Source: Mycobacterium sp. E2479
Lineage (GTDB): Bacteria; Actinomycetota; Actinomycetes; Mycobacteriales; Mycobacteriaceae
Direction of reading: 5' to 3'
Length of the DNA: 64,000 nucleotides
NCBI RefSeq assembly: GCF_001667925.1
Contig: NZ_LZJR01000086.1
Location: 124,001-188,000, forward strand
Under the pieces are notes generated by a model. It searched no databases. It had not been told where the DNA came from and saw nothing but the letters and a program-made list of their open reading frames with translations. Below are positions 17,336 to 25,896 of this stretch, in pieces; position 1 is the first letter of the stretch, and the number at the start of each line of letters is the position of its first letter. The position numbers were made by a program, and so were the translations under genes.

Positions 17336-18529
17336 GTGCCCACTACCACCGTTCCGTTGCACTCACCGGACTTCTACGCCGGCGACCCCTACCCGGTCTA
17401 CCGGGAGCTTCGCAACACCACTCCCGTCGTGTGGAACGACGTCACGAACTTCTGGGCGCTGTTGAAGTACGAGGACATCCGTTACGTCTCGGGCCACCCG
17501 CTGACGTTCTCGTCAACGAAGGGCATCTCGATTCCCGATCCCGCCCAGCCTGCACCCGTTCAGGAGGGCAACCTCATCTTCACCGATCCCCCGCGTCACC
17601 GGCAGCTTCGCAAGCTAATCAACTCCGGTTTCACGCGCCGCCAGGTGCAGTTGCTGGAGCCCAAGGTGCGCGAGATCGTGAAGGGAATCGTAGACAGCGT
17701 CGACCCGTCGCGCGAGTACGAATTCGCCGAAGAGATCGCCGCACCCCTTCCCACCCGGCTGATTGCCGAGATGCTCGGTGCCCCGCCCGAAGACTGGGAG
17801 CAGTTCCGCGCATGGTCGGACGCCGCGGTTGGCACGGCCGACCCGGATATCGAACTGGACTCGGTCGTCGCACTCGGTGAGTTGTACGAGTACTTCACCA
17901 AGCTCATCGCCGCACGACGTTGCGGCGAGGTCAGTGGGCAAGACGATCTGCTGAGCATCCTGGCCGCGGCCGAGGTCGACGGCGAGCAACTCACGGACGC
18001 GGATCTGCTGAACTTCTCTTTCCTGCTATTGGTCGCCGGCAACGAGACGACCCGCAACCTCATCGCACTCGGCACGTTGGCGCTCATCGACCACCCCGAT
18101 CAGTTCGCCCTGCTGCGAGCGAACCCGGCGCTGCTGCCCTGTGCTGTCGAGGAAATGCTGCGATTCACCAGCCCGGTCACCCATATGGCCCGCGAGGCCA
18201 CCGAGGACGTCGAAATCCGCGGTCAGCAGATCAAGGCGGGCGACACCGTTGTCATGCTTTACGGCGCCGCCAACCGCGACGAAGAGATTTTCGGGCCCAC
18301 CTGTGAAGAGTTTGACATCACCCGTAACCCGAACCCGCACATCGCATTCGGTGCGGGCGAGCACGCCTGCCTTGGGGCTCAGCTCGCTCGCCTCGAAGCC
18401 AGGGTGATGTTCGAGGTGCTGTTGGGCACCTATCCGACCATCGAGCTCACCGGTGACGTGTCACGACTTCGCGCCACCATGGTGCCGGGGGTGAAACGCA
18501 TGCCGATCCGACTGGGAGCCGGCAACTGA
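17336..18529 (+). CDS. Cytochrome P450
   Basis: A 397-residue soluble bacterial P450. The I-helix oxygen-binding motif is AGNET (234-238), the ExxR pair is Glu273/Arg276, and the heme-ligand loop is FGAGEHACLG with Cys345. The GTG at 17336 follows a GAGGAAGG site and gives the normal length; longer frames upstream are not P450-like. It heads an operon with FadE, MaoC, DUF35, FadE, MaoC, thiolase-like and TetR genes, the place occupied by CYP125 in the cholesterol igr operon, so side-chain or ring hydroxylation of a steroid-like substrate is likely. No ferredoxin gene is adjacent. Confidence 0.93.
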   Translation: MPTTTVPLHSPDFYAGDPYPVYRELRNTTPVVWNDVTNFWALLKYEDIRYVSGHPLTFSSTKGISIPDPAQPAPVQEGNLIFTDPPRHRQLRKLINSGFTRRQVQLLEPKVREIVKGIVDSVDPSREYEFAEEIAAPLPTRLIAEMLGAPPEDWEQFRAWSDAAVGTADPDIELDSVVALGELYEYFTKLIAARRCGEVSGQDDLLSILAAAEVDGEQLTDADLLNFSFLLLVAGNETTRNLIALGTLALIDHPDQFALLRANPALLPCAVEEMLRFTSPVTHMAREATEDVEIRGQQIKAGDTVVMLYGAANRDEEIFGPTCEEFDITRNPNPHIAFGAGEHACLGAQLARLEARVMFEVLLGTYPTIELTGDVSRLRATMVPGVKRMPIRLGAGN

Positions 18530-19740
18530 TGGACTTCGACTACACGCCCGAGCAAGAACAGCTGCGACACTACTATCGGACGCGCCTCGAGGCGGTGATG
18601 ACACCGGAGCGTCGCGCCGCCGTCGCCAACCTCACCGAGGGGGGTGCCGCAATGACCGAGTGCCGGCGCGCCCTCGGTGAAGCCGGGCTGCTCGGAGTCG
18701 CCTGGCCGGTGGAATACGGTGGCGGCGGGCTAACGGCACTGGAACAGTACATTTTTTCGGAGGAGGCGCGGCGAGTCAACGCGCCGTTGCCGATGATCAC
18801 GCTCAACACGGTGGGCCCCACCCTCATTCAATACGGAACCGACGAGCAAAAGTCCAAATTCCTGCCCGCAATCCTCAAGGGCACGGTCGATTTCGCGATC
18901 GGCTACTCGGAGCCCGGCGCCGGCAGCGACCTCGCGTCGCTGCGCACCACCGCTGTGCGCGACGGCGACGAGTTCATCATCAACGGATCGAAAATGTTCA
19001 CCAGCGGCGCCGAGTTCGCCGACTACATCTGGTTGGCGGCGCGCACCGACCCAACTGTCAAGAAGCACAAGGGAATCACATTATTCATCGTGCCGACCGA
19101 CTCACCGGGCTTTTCCTGGAAGCCACTTCACACCATGCCGGGTGTGTCCACGTACTACACGTTCTACGATGACGTCCGAGTCCCGAAGAGTGCCGTCGTG
19201 CTCGGCGAAAACCAGGGTTGGACGCTCGTGACGAACCAGCTGAACCTGGAACGCGCCGCCCTCGGCAACCTCGGTGCGCTGGAACCGCTCTTCAATAAGA
19301 CGCTCAAATGGGCGTCCACGACACCGCTCGACGACGGCTTGGTCATCGACCAGCCCTGGGTGCAGCAGGCGCTGGCCCGGGTCGAAGCACAAGTCGCCGC
19401 CTACCGGATGCTGAACTTGCGCGTGAACGCGACGATGAGCTCTGGGGCGCTCGGCATGGGCGAAGCCTCCGCGGCAAAGGTATTCGGTACCGAGCTCACC
19501 CAACAGGTTGCTCGGGAACTTCTCGACGTCGTGGGGCAGGCGGGTGTGCGCAAGGGCACGGCGGCCCCGCTCAAGGGCGAGCTGGAAAGCGCCTACCGCC
19601 TTGCGGTCATCAACACATTCGGCGGCGGGGCAAACGAGCTTCAACGCGACATCATCGCTATCGCCGGTCTCGGGATGCCGCGCGCGCCCCGCGACATGCG
19701 GGCCGCCAGCGCATCGGAGAAAGGAAGCTCCAACCCGTGA
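18529..19740 (+). CDS. Acyl-CoA dehydrogenase, large subunit (FadE28/ChsE-like)
   Basis: A 403-residue acyl-CoA dehydrogenase. It has YSEPGAGSDLASLRT and the MFTSGA segment of the FAD-binding middle domain and ends with GGGANELQRDIIAIAGLGMPR. The ATG overlaps the P450 stop (TGATG). With the second dehydrogenase at 20720 it probably forms an alpha2-beta2 enzyme like ChsE1-ChsE2, which dehydrogenates the short steroid side chain in M. tuberculosis. Operon position matches the igr locus. Substrate identity is inferred from synteny only. Confidence 0.9.
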   Translation: MDFDYTPEQEQLRHYYRTRLEAVMTPERRAAVANLTEGGAAMTECRRALGEAGLLGVAWPVEYGGGGLTALEQYIFSEEARRVNAPLPMITLNTVGPTLIQYGTDEQKSKFLPAILKGTVDFAIGYSEPGAGSDLASLRTTAVRDGDEFIINGSKMFTSGAEFADYIWLAARTDPTVKKHKGITLFIVPTDSPGFSWKPLHTMPGVSTYYTFYDDVRVPKSAVVLGENQGWTLVTNQLNLERAALGNLGALEPLFNKTLKWASTTPLDDGLVIDQPWVQQALARVEAQVAAYRMLNLRVNATMSSGALGMGEASAAKVFGTELTQQVARELLDVVGQAGVRKGTAAPLKGELESAYRLAVINTFGGGANELQRDIIAIAGLGMPRAPRDMRAASASEKGSSNP

Positions 19741-20285
19741 CCGAGACAACGAAAGACGAGCTGCGCGAACGCCTCGATGCCCTCATCGGAAAGCCGATCA
19801 GTTCAGGGCAGCCCGTCAAGGCGCCAGATCCCGTTAACGCGGCCATGATTCGGCACTGGGCGTACGCGTTGGACGATCTGAACCCCGCATACCTGGATCC
19901 GGAGTTCGCCGCTTCCTCCCGCTACGGCGGCCTGGTCTCACCTCCCGTCATGCTGCAGTCGTGGACCATGGCCCCACCCAAACTGGTCGGCATTCACGAA
20001 CGCGGCGGAGTCCCGGTCGAGCTCAAGGAGAACCCGCTGCAGTTCCTCACCGACGCCGGCTACACCGGCACCGTCGCCACCAACTCCGAGTTCGAGCTCG
20101 AGCGATACCCGCGCGTCGGCGACGACATCACCGCCGAAACCGTTTTCGAGACCATCTCCGATGAGAAGAAGACAGCGATGGGCATGGGATACTTCGTCAC
20201 CTGGATTACGACCTACCGCGATCAGAACGGTGAAGTGATCGGCCGCCAACGGTTCCGTACCCTGCGATTCAAGACAGGAAGCTGA
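19737..20285 (+). CDS. MaoC-like domain protein (N-terminal half of ChsH2 equivalent)
   Basis: A 182-residue hot-dog-fold protein starting at a GTG that overlaps the FadE stop. At the hydratase catalytic segment it reads LDDLNPAYLD (46-55): the His of the usual D-x-N-P-x-H is Tyr52, so it probably lacks the catalytic His. In the cholesterol pathway ChsH2 (Rv3542c) has an inactive MaoC domain fused to a DUF35 domain and pairs with active ChsH1. Here the DUF35 part is a separate gene that starts inside this stop codon. Together the two are about 319 residues, close to the 311 of ChsH2. Confidence 0.85.
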   Translation: MTETTKDELRERLDALIGKPISSGQPVKAPDPVNAAMIRHWAYALDDLNPAYLDPEFAASSRYGGLVSPPVMLQSWTMAPPKLVGIHERGGVPVELKENPLQFLTDAGYTGTVATNSEFELERYPRVGDDITAETVFETISDEKKTAMGMGYFVTWITTYRDQNGEVIGRQRFRTLRFKTGS

Positions 20286-20698
20286 TGGCCAACAGACTTG
20301 CCCCTTCGATCAGTCCGGACACCGAGTTCTTCTGGTCAGGACTCAAAGACCATAAGCTGCTGATCCAGCGGTGCACGGACTGCAAGACGTTACGGGTGCC
20401 GCCTCGCCCGATGTGCGGAAGCTGTCAATCACTCAACTGGGATTCCGTCGAATCGACCGGGCGTGGAACGGTTTACAGCTTCATAATGCCGCAATATCCG
20501 CCGCTGCCGTTCCTCCAGTACCCCTACGTGGTGGCACTGATCGAGCTCGACGAAGGCGTGCGCATCGTCTCGAACCTGTGCGACATCGAGCCAACGACCA
20601 TCGAGGTCGGGCTACCAGTCGAAGTCTTCTACGAGAAGTTCGAAGCAATCCCGAGCGGCGAAGAGCTGGTGCTGCACCAGTTCCGGCCCGCGCGCTGA
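20285..20698 (+). CDS. DUF35 OB-fold/zinc-ribbon protein (C-terminal half of ChsH2 equivalent)
   Basis: A 137-residue protein with a zinc ribbon (Cys30, Cys33, Cys44, Cys47 in CTDC and CGSC) followed by an OB-fold, the DUF35 architecture. In the steroid pathway this domain of ChsH2 binds the thiolase-like lyase Ltp2 and is needed for retro-aldol cleavage. The ATG overlaps the TGA of the MaoC-like gene (TGATG), allowing near-equal translation. It probably bridges hydratase and lyase here too. The split relative to ChsH2 is visible directly: a stop codon separates the domains. Confidence 0.88.
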   Translation: MANRLAPSISPDTEFFWSGLKDHKLLIQRCTDCKTLRVPPRPMCGSCQSLNWDSVESTGRGTVYSFIMPQYPPLPFLQYPYVVALIELDEGVRIVSNLCDIEPTTIEVGLPVEVFYEKFEAIPSGEELVLHQFRPAR

Positions 20699-20719
20699 CA
20701 AGCGAGGCGTCAAGCGAGC

Positions 20720-21826
20720 ATGGACTTTTCCTTCACCGAAGAACAAGAGACCGTCGGCAAGGTGGCCCGTCAGCTGTTCGAGCACCGAGCCACGCCCGAA
20801 CATCTCACCGACCTGGAATCGGGCCCGGTCCGGCACGACCCCGCGCTGTGGCGCGAGCTGGCTGCGTCGGATTTGCTGGGCATCGCGCTACCCGAGGCCA
20901 TCGGCGGTAGCGGTGGTGGCTTCCTCGACCTCGGCGTCCTACTCGCCGAGGTCGGCTGGAGCGTAGCGCCGGTCCCCGTTTACGCGACGCTCGTGCTGGG
21001 CGCGGACACGATTGCGCGACACGGGGACTCAGCACTTCAGCAGCGTTACCTACCGAAGGTAGTGGATGGCAGTGCAATCCTGACCGCAGCACTCACCGAA
21101 CCGGGCAACTCCGATCCCACCGCGCCACGCACCGCCGCGCGGGCCGATGGGGACACCTGGATCCTGGACGGCAACAAGGAACTCGTGCCCGCGGCGCAAC
21201 TTGCCGACGCCATCGTGGTTTCGGCCCGGGCCGACGACGGCGCGGGCCTGTTCGTCGTCGACTCGCAGACCGACGGCGTCACCGTGACGGCGGCGGACAC
21301 CACCGACGGTGAACCCTACGGAGACGTGGAACTCGCCGGCGCCATCGGACACCGGCTCGGCGTTGACGGTGCCCGCGCGGTCGGTTCGCTGTACACCCGG
21401 GCACTTATCGGCCTATGCGCCATGCAGGTCGGCGTGGCCGAACGAGCGCTGAGGCTCGCCGCTTCCTACACCAGCGAACGTGAGCAGTTCGGCAGGCCGA
21501 TCGGCTCGTTCCAGGCGGTGCAGCAACGGCTGGCCGATGCGTTCATCGACGTCGAGGCCATTCGCTGGACGACCTGGCACGCGGCGTGGTTGATTGCCCA
21601 GGGCCGGCCCGCCGGCCGCGAAGCGTCCATCGCCAAGTTCTGGGCGGCCGAAGCGGGGGCACGGGTCGTCGCGTCGGCCCAGCAGGTGCATGGCGGCATG
21701 GGTATCGATGTCACCTATCCGCTTCACCGTTATTTTCTGTGGGCCAAGCAGATTGAGCTTTCACTCGGCTCGGCCTCCCAACAACTGGCCCGGCTCGGCG
21801 CCGCCTACCCGGAAGGAAGCAAATGA
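20720..21826 (+). CDS. Acyl-CoA dehydrogenase, partner subunit
   Basis: A 368-residue acyl-CoA dehydrogenase with EREQFGRPIGSFQAVQQRLADAF and QVHGGMGIDVTYPLHRYF in the C-terminal domain, features of the smaller subunit in ChsE-type pairs. It starts MDFSFTEEQETVGK, 21 bp after the DUF35 stop, and its TGA overlaps the ATG of the ChsH1-like gene. It is expected to assemble with the 403-residue FadE of the same operon. The middle domain is more divergent, consistent with sharing one FAD site between subunits. Confidence 0.9.
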   Translation: MDFSFTEEQETVGKVARQLFEHRATPEHLTDLESGPVRHDPALWRELAASDLLGIALPEAIGGSGGGFLDLGVLLAEVGWSVAPVPVYATLVLGADTIARHGDSALQQRYLPKVVDGSAILTAALTEPGNSDPTAPRTAARADGDTWILDGNKELVPAAQLADAIVVSARADDGAGLFVVDSQTDGVTVTAADTTDGEPYGDVELAGAIGHRLGVDGARAVGSLYTRALIGLCAMQVGVAERALRLAASYTSEREQFGRPIGSFQAVQQRLADAFIDVEAIRWTTWHAAWLIAQGRPAGREASIAKFWAAEAGARVVASAQQVHGGMGIDVTYPLHRYFLWAKQIELSLGSASQQLARLGAAYPEGSK

Positions 21827-22275
21827 CCTCCACCGTCGACCGCACCACAACGCTGGCATTCAACTCCATCAACGTCGGCGACGAAATCACGCCGATGGAC
21901 GTTCCGGTGACCACCACGCTGATAGTCGCCGGCGCCATCGCGTCCCGTGACTACATGCCGGTGCACCACGACCGGGACTTCGCGAATTCGCAAGGCTCTA
22001 AGGACATTTTCTTGAATATCCTGACGACCAACGGGCTGTGTGTGAAGTTCTTGCACGACTGGGCGGGTCCCGAGGCGATGATCAGGAAGCTTTCCATTCG
22101 TCTCGGCGTGCCGGCCTACCCGAATGATCCGATGCGCTTCACGGGATCAGTTACGGACAAATCGTCGACCGACGGCGAAGGACTGGTCGAGGTTACCTTC
22201 AAGGGCACCAATAGCCTGGGGGACCACGTCTCCGGCACCGCGGTGCTCAGCCTGCTCAAAGGCGTGGATGCATGA
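21823..22275 (+). CDS. MaoC-like hydratase (ChsH1-like catalytic subunit)
   Basis: A 150-residue hot-dog protein. The segment SRDYMPVHHDRDFA (41-54) supplies Asp43 and His48, the catalytic pair in ChsH1-type hydratases. ATGA overlaps link it to the FadE before and the thiolase-like gene after. It should pair with the His-less MaoC protein at 19737 to hydrate an enoyl-CoA with a bulky ring substituent, producing the tertiary alcohol that the lyase then cleaves. The role is by analogy with Rv3541c. Confidence 0.88.
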   Translation: MTSTVDRTTTLAFNSINVGDEITPMDVPVTTTLIVAGAIASRDYMPVHHDRDFANSQGSKDIFLNILTTNGLCVKFLHDWAGPEAMIRKLSIRLGVPAYPNDPMRFTGSVTDKSSTDGEGLVEVTFKGTNSLGDHVSGTAVLSLLKGVDA

Positions 22276-23441
22276 CCGACGGCATTGGCGGCAAGGCTGC
22301 CCTCGTCGGGATAGGCCAAACCGAATTCTCCAAAGAATCGGGCCGAAGCGAGATGCAGCTCGCCTGCGAGGCGGTGAAGGCCGCTATCGACGACGCCGGG
22401 CTGCGCCCCTCCGAGATCGACGGCATGGTCACCTTCAGCGTCGACGACAACGAGGAAATCGAGGTCGCCCGCAATGTCGGAATCCGCGACCTGACCTTCT
22501 TCACCAGGGTCCCCCACGGGGGCGGGGCGGCCGCGGGAACCGTGATGCAGGCCGCGATGGCTGTCGCGACGGGTGCGGCAGAGGCGGTAGTGTGCTACCG
22601 CGCCTTCAACGAGCGCTCCGGCTTCCGCTTCGGCGGGGCCGGCCGCCAGCCGGGCGTAACACCGTTGTGGATGGCGCCGTACGCGCCGTTCGGGTTCATG
22701 ACCCCGGCAGCCTGGGTCGCGTTGCACGCCCAACGGTACATGACGACCTACGGCGTCACCAACGCCGACTTCGGCAAGATCTCCGTCATCGACCGCAAGC
22801 ACGCGGCGAACAACCCCGACGCCTGGTTCTACGGAAAACCGATAACCCTTGAGCAACACCAGCAATCGCGATGGATCATCGACCCGGTGCTGAGACTCCT
22901 TGACTGCTGCCAGGAAAGCGACGGCGGCGTCGCAATGGTTGTGACGAGCGTCGAGCGGGCGCGAGACTTGGCCAAGCCGCCCGCCGTCATCACGGCCGCC
23001 GCGCAGGGTGCCGCCTACGACGGCGAAGTAATGACGAGTTATTACCGCGAAGAGATCACGGGCCTGCCTGAGATGGGTGTCGTCGGCGCCAAGCTGTGGC
23101 GAGACTCCGGCCTCAAGCCGCAAGACATTTCGACGGCATTCCTCTACGACCACTTCACACCCTTCGTCTTCACTCAACTCGAGGAACTGGGGTTCTGCGG
23201 ACGCGGGGAGGCAAAGGACTTCGTCTCGGTCGACGACCTGTCCATCGGCGGCCGCATGCCGATCAACACCAACGGTGGGCTGCTGGGCGAGGCCTACATC
23301 CATGGCATGAACGGCATTACCGAGGGCGTGCGGCAGGTGCGCGGCACGTCCCACAATCAGGTGGACAACGTCGAACACGTGCTCGTCACCTCGGGGACGG
23401 GCGTCCCGACGAGCGGTTTGATCCTCGCGCCCGATCGCTGA
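22272..23441 (+). CDS. Thiolase-like lyase (Ltp2-like retro-aldolase)
   Basis: A 389-residue thiolase-fold protein of the lipid-transfer/SCP-x group. It begins with KAALVGIGQTEFSKESGRS and contains YDHFTPFVFTQLEELGFCGRGEA (about residues 293-315) and NTNGGLLGEAYIHGMNG (about 334-350). Ltp2 uses such a fold, bound to the DUF35 domain of ChsH2, to release propionyl-CoA from the steroid side chain. It is preceded by the hydratase and DUF35 genes as in the igr operon, so C-C cleavage rather than thiolysis is the likely reaction. Substrate not determined. Confidence 0.9.
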   Translation: MTDGIGGKAALVGIGQTEFSKESGRSEMQLACEAVKAAIDDAGLRPSEIDGMVTFSVDDNEEIEVARNVGIRDLTFFTRVPHGGGAAAGTVMQAAMAVATGAAEAVVCYRAFNERSGFRFGGAGRQPGVTPLWMAPYAPFGFMTPAAWVALHAQRYMTTYGVTNADFGKISVIDRKHAANNPDAWFYGKPITLEQHQQSRWIIDPVLRLLDCCQESDGGVAMVVTSVERARDLAKPPAVITAAAQGAAYDGEVMTSYYREEITGLPEMGVVGAKLWRDSGLKPQDISTAFLYDHFTPFVFTQLEELGFCGRGEAKDFVSVDDLSIGGRMPINTNGGLLGEAYIHGMNGITEGVRQVRGTSHNQVDNVEHVLVTSGTGVPTSGLILAPDR

Positions 23442-23462
23442 GTACGGAAGCGAGGCAGCCTG

Positions 23463-24065
23463 GTGACGCACGCGACCGCGGTCGACACACGCGCAGTACT
23501 CATCTCGGCCGCGTTCGCATGCTTTCGCACACAGGGCTTGCGGAAGACGACGATCGTCGACATCGCCAGGGCCGCAGGTGTTTCCAGGAGCACGTTCTAC
23601 GAGTATTTCCGGGACAAGGAAACGATCGTCGAGTCCTGCGCGGAAGCGGCCTCGCAGAGCTTCTATCGCAGGCTGGCCAAGGCGATCGACCGCCACGGCG
23701 GGAGCACGCTAGAGGACAAGTTGGTACGCGCCGGCGTCTTTGTCACCCAGGCCCGTCGGGTGGTGGAGCCCGAGTCGTATTTCGACCAAGAAGAGGTCAA
23801 CCTGATGTTGACCAAGAACGCCTCGACTCTCCTGCGGGAATGCAGCGAGTTTCTCGCGCCCTATGTCTCGGCCGCGCGGCTCACCGGCGAGGTGCGCTCT
23901 GACCTCGACATCCGCGCGGCAACGGAGTGGTTCGCTCGGATGTTGTTCTCGCTGTTCACAACTCCGTCGCCCTATCTCGACATGGGTAACGACGACGCCG
24001 TCGCCGACTTCATCCGCGGCTACGTGGTGCGCGGATTCTTAAACGGCCGGTTCAGGACGCGCTAG
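23463..24065 (+). CDS. TetR family transcriptional regulator
   Basis: A 200-residue TetR protein. The helix-turn-helix is TIVDIARAAGVSRSTFYEYF (residues 30-49), followed by a ligand-binding helical domain. The GTG start is 21 bp after the lyase stop, making it the last gene of the igr-like operon, which it probably represses until an acyl-CoA or steroid-like ligand binds. It is also one of two local candidates for the factor that reads the GAGAAT-N4-ATTCTC palindromes, though none lies in this operon's promoter. Confidence 0.9.
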   Translation: MTHATAVDTRAVLISAAFACFRTQGLRKTTIVDIARAAGVSRSTFYEYFRDKETIVESCAEAASQSFYRRLAKAIDRHGGSTLEDKLVRAGVFVTQARRVVEPESYFDQEEVNLMLTKNASTLLRECSEFLAPYVSAARLTGEVRSDLDIRAATEWFARMLFSLFTTPSPYLDMGNDDAVADFIRGYVVRGFLNGRFRTR

Positions 24066-24114
24066 TCGCTCGCGGGCAGCGTTGCACCCTTGGCTCTGCA
24101 GCCGCATCCGGAAA

Positions 24115-24600
24115 TCATCTCGAAATGCTGCCTTCACGGAGGAAGTTGACGGTGTATGCCTGGTACGTCAGACCGTTGGGATCGAGGCCGATGAGCTCGA
24201 CGAAGGGGTACCACTCCGGGGAATCGACGAACCAGTCCCAACGAGTGATGTGGCCCTCCTCGTTGGTCCACGCGTAGTCCCATTCGTGGAGTTCGAGCAC
24301 GGTCCCGTCGGCCAGCGTTCCCGCATAGGTGTCGCGGACCGCGAACCCCCAATCTGCGGCCGCGCAGTCAAACCGCGTAACGATCCGAAAGTCGGGCAAG
24401 TGCTTCCACCACATGCGAAATTCGCAAGTGGGCATGTCACCATCCGGCGCGAAGTTCTGCATCGCCTCCAGGACCTCATCAGACGCGAGGTTCGCCATCG
24501 GGCTCTCCGCCCCGTTGTTGAAGAGGGGGCACATCATCACCGCGTCCGGTGCGTAGATCCACTCATCGCCGTAGCTGATCTTCTTGGTCTCCGGAGCCAT
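24115..24600 (-). CDS. SnoaL/NTF2-like protein
   Basis: A 161-residue single-domain protein that fits the NTF2-like cone fold: an N-terminal helical part, RIVTRFDCAAADWGFAVRDTYAGTLADG (strand pair) and a WDYAWTNEEGHITRWDWFVDSPEW segment like other SnoaL-type proteins that bind hydrophobic ligands. It lies downstream of the P450 and CoA-transferase on the minus strand and is convergent with the TetR gene. Such proteins can isomerise or dehydrate steroids and polyketides; its reaction is unknown. Confidence 0.75.
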   Translation of the reverse strand: MAPETKKISYGDEWIYAPDAVMMCPLFNNGAESPMANLASDEVLEAMQNFAPDGDMPTCEFRMWWKHLPDFRIVTRFDCAAADWGFAVRDTYAGTLADGTVLELHEWDYAWTNEEGHITRWDWFVDSPEWYPFVELIGLDPNGLTYQAYTVNFLREGSISR

Positions 24601-24657
24601 CGCGTACGTTTCCCATTTTGCATGGGCGATCCTGCGGTGCAGTCGCTCGATCCGACA

Positions 24658-25896
24658 TCACGTTGTCCCCTTCTTACGCACGGGAACATTGGACCAGCCA
24701 CAGACATTCGACATCGCGACCCGCCGCAACCCGCTGCGATCGATTTCGTACTCCGGGATGAGGTCAAGCAGAGCCTCCAGCGCGATGCGGCTCTCCATCC
24801 TCGCCAGCGCCGCCCCCAGGCAGCTGTGCACGCCGTAACCGAACGCGAGGTTGAAACCCATCTTGCGTTCCCGGTCGATGTCGAGTCGATCGGGATCCGG
24901 AAACATCCGCTCATCGCGTGTCGCCGCGCCCGTAACGAGCAGGACGGCGCTGCCCGCGGGAATTGTGCTGCCGTGCAACGTGACATCGCGGGTGGCGGTG
25001 CGGATCTGATACTGCGACGGTGCCTCGTAGCGCAATAGCTCTTCGATCGCCGCGGGAATCCTGCTCCGGTCAGCACGCAGCTTGTTCCACTGGTCCGGAA
25101 AGTCGGCGAAGGCAACCATGGCGTTGCCGACGAGCTTGGTCACGGTCTCTGCGCCTGCTCCCCCGAGCATGGTCGCGAACCCGGTGATATCCACGTCAGT
25201 GAGCTTCTCCACCTGGCCGTCTCGCTCGATCTCGGTCTCGATGAGTCGGCTGATCATGTCGTCGCGGGGCTCGGCGCGACGCTGCTGGACCAGGTTGTAG
25301 TAGTAGATCCCGGTCTTTGTGGAGGCCTCGAAACCTGCTCGGGTGGTGGCGATCTCACCTGGGCGTCGTTCAATGAGCAGATCGAGCCAGACCCGAATCT
25401 GGTCGCGGTCCTGCTTCGGCACACCCAGCATGGTGGTAATGACCTCGTTCGGAAACAGTGCCGAGAAGTCGGCCACCACGTCGAAGGAGGATGCGTCGAG
25501 CGCGTGAATGCGTTCGTAAAGCTTTTCGCGCACCATGTCTTCCAGCGAGGCGATGGCGCGCGGAGTGAAAACGTTGCTCACCAGCTTTCGCATCTTCTGA
25601 TGTTCGGGTGGATCCATCGAGATGATCACTTTGGGAACTGGCAGTGCGTCGTCGTGCGCCTGAACCATGTCCAACGTGGCGCCCTTAGCCGATGAAAAGG
25701 TTTCGTGGTCTTTGGTTGCGCGCGCAACGTCGTCGTAGCGGGTCAGCGCCCAGAAATCCCACTTCGCGCTGTAATAGACCGGAGCCGTGTCGCGCAACCG
25801 CCGGTAGGTGTCGAACGCTCCGTTGAAGAAGTCTTCCGAGAAGGGGTCGAACTCGACGGAGTCACCGGAAACAACCTGCGGCGCGGTCGGGCTCAT
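24658..25896 (-). CDS. Cytochrome P450
   Basis: A 412-residue P450. The I-helix has GGAGAETVTK, the ExxR motif is in EELLRYEAP, and the heme loop FGYGVHSCLG gives Cys359 as ligand. The ATG overlaps the CoA-transferase TGA (ATGA), so they form an operon with the SnoaL-like gene 57 bp downstream. It is the second P450 of the window and differs clearly from that at 17336. Convergent orientation to the igr-like operon suggests a second oxidation in the same route. Confidence 0.92.
   Translation of the reverse strand: MSPTAPQVVSGDSVEFDPFSEDFFNGAFDTYRRLRDTAPVYYSAKWDFWALTRYDDVARATKDHETFSSAKGATLDMVQAHDDALPVPKVIISMDPPEHQKMRKLVSNVFTPRAIASLEDMVREKLYERIHALDASSFDVVADFSALFPNEVITTMLGVPKQDRDQIRVWLDLLIERRPGEIATTRAGFEASTKTGIYYYNLVQQRRAEPRDDMISRLIETEIERDGQVEKLTDVDITGFATMLGGAGAETVTKLVGNAMVAFADFPDQWNKLRADRSRIPAAIEELLRYEAPSQYQIRTATRDVTLHGSTIPAGSAVLLVTGAATRDERMFPDPDRLDIDRERKMGFNLAFGYGVHSCLGAALARMESRIALEALLDLIPEYEIDRSGLRRVAMSNVCGWSNVPVRKKGTT

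Noticed and set aside
22116..23696. 526-codon open frame on the minus strand
   Set aside because: Antisense to the Ltp2-like gene, whose motifs and overlapping start and stop are convincing. No domain in the antisense product.
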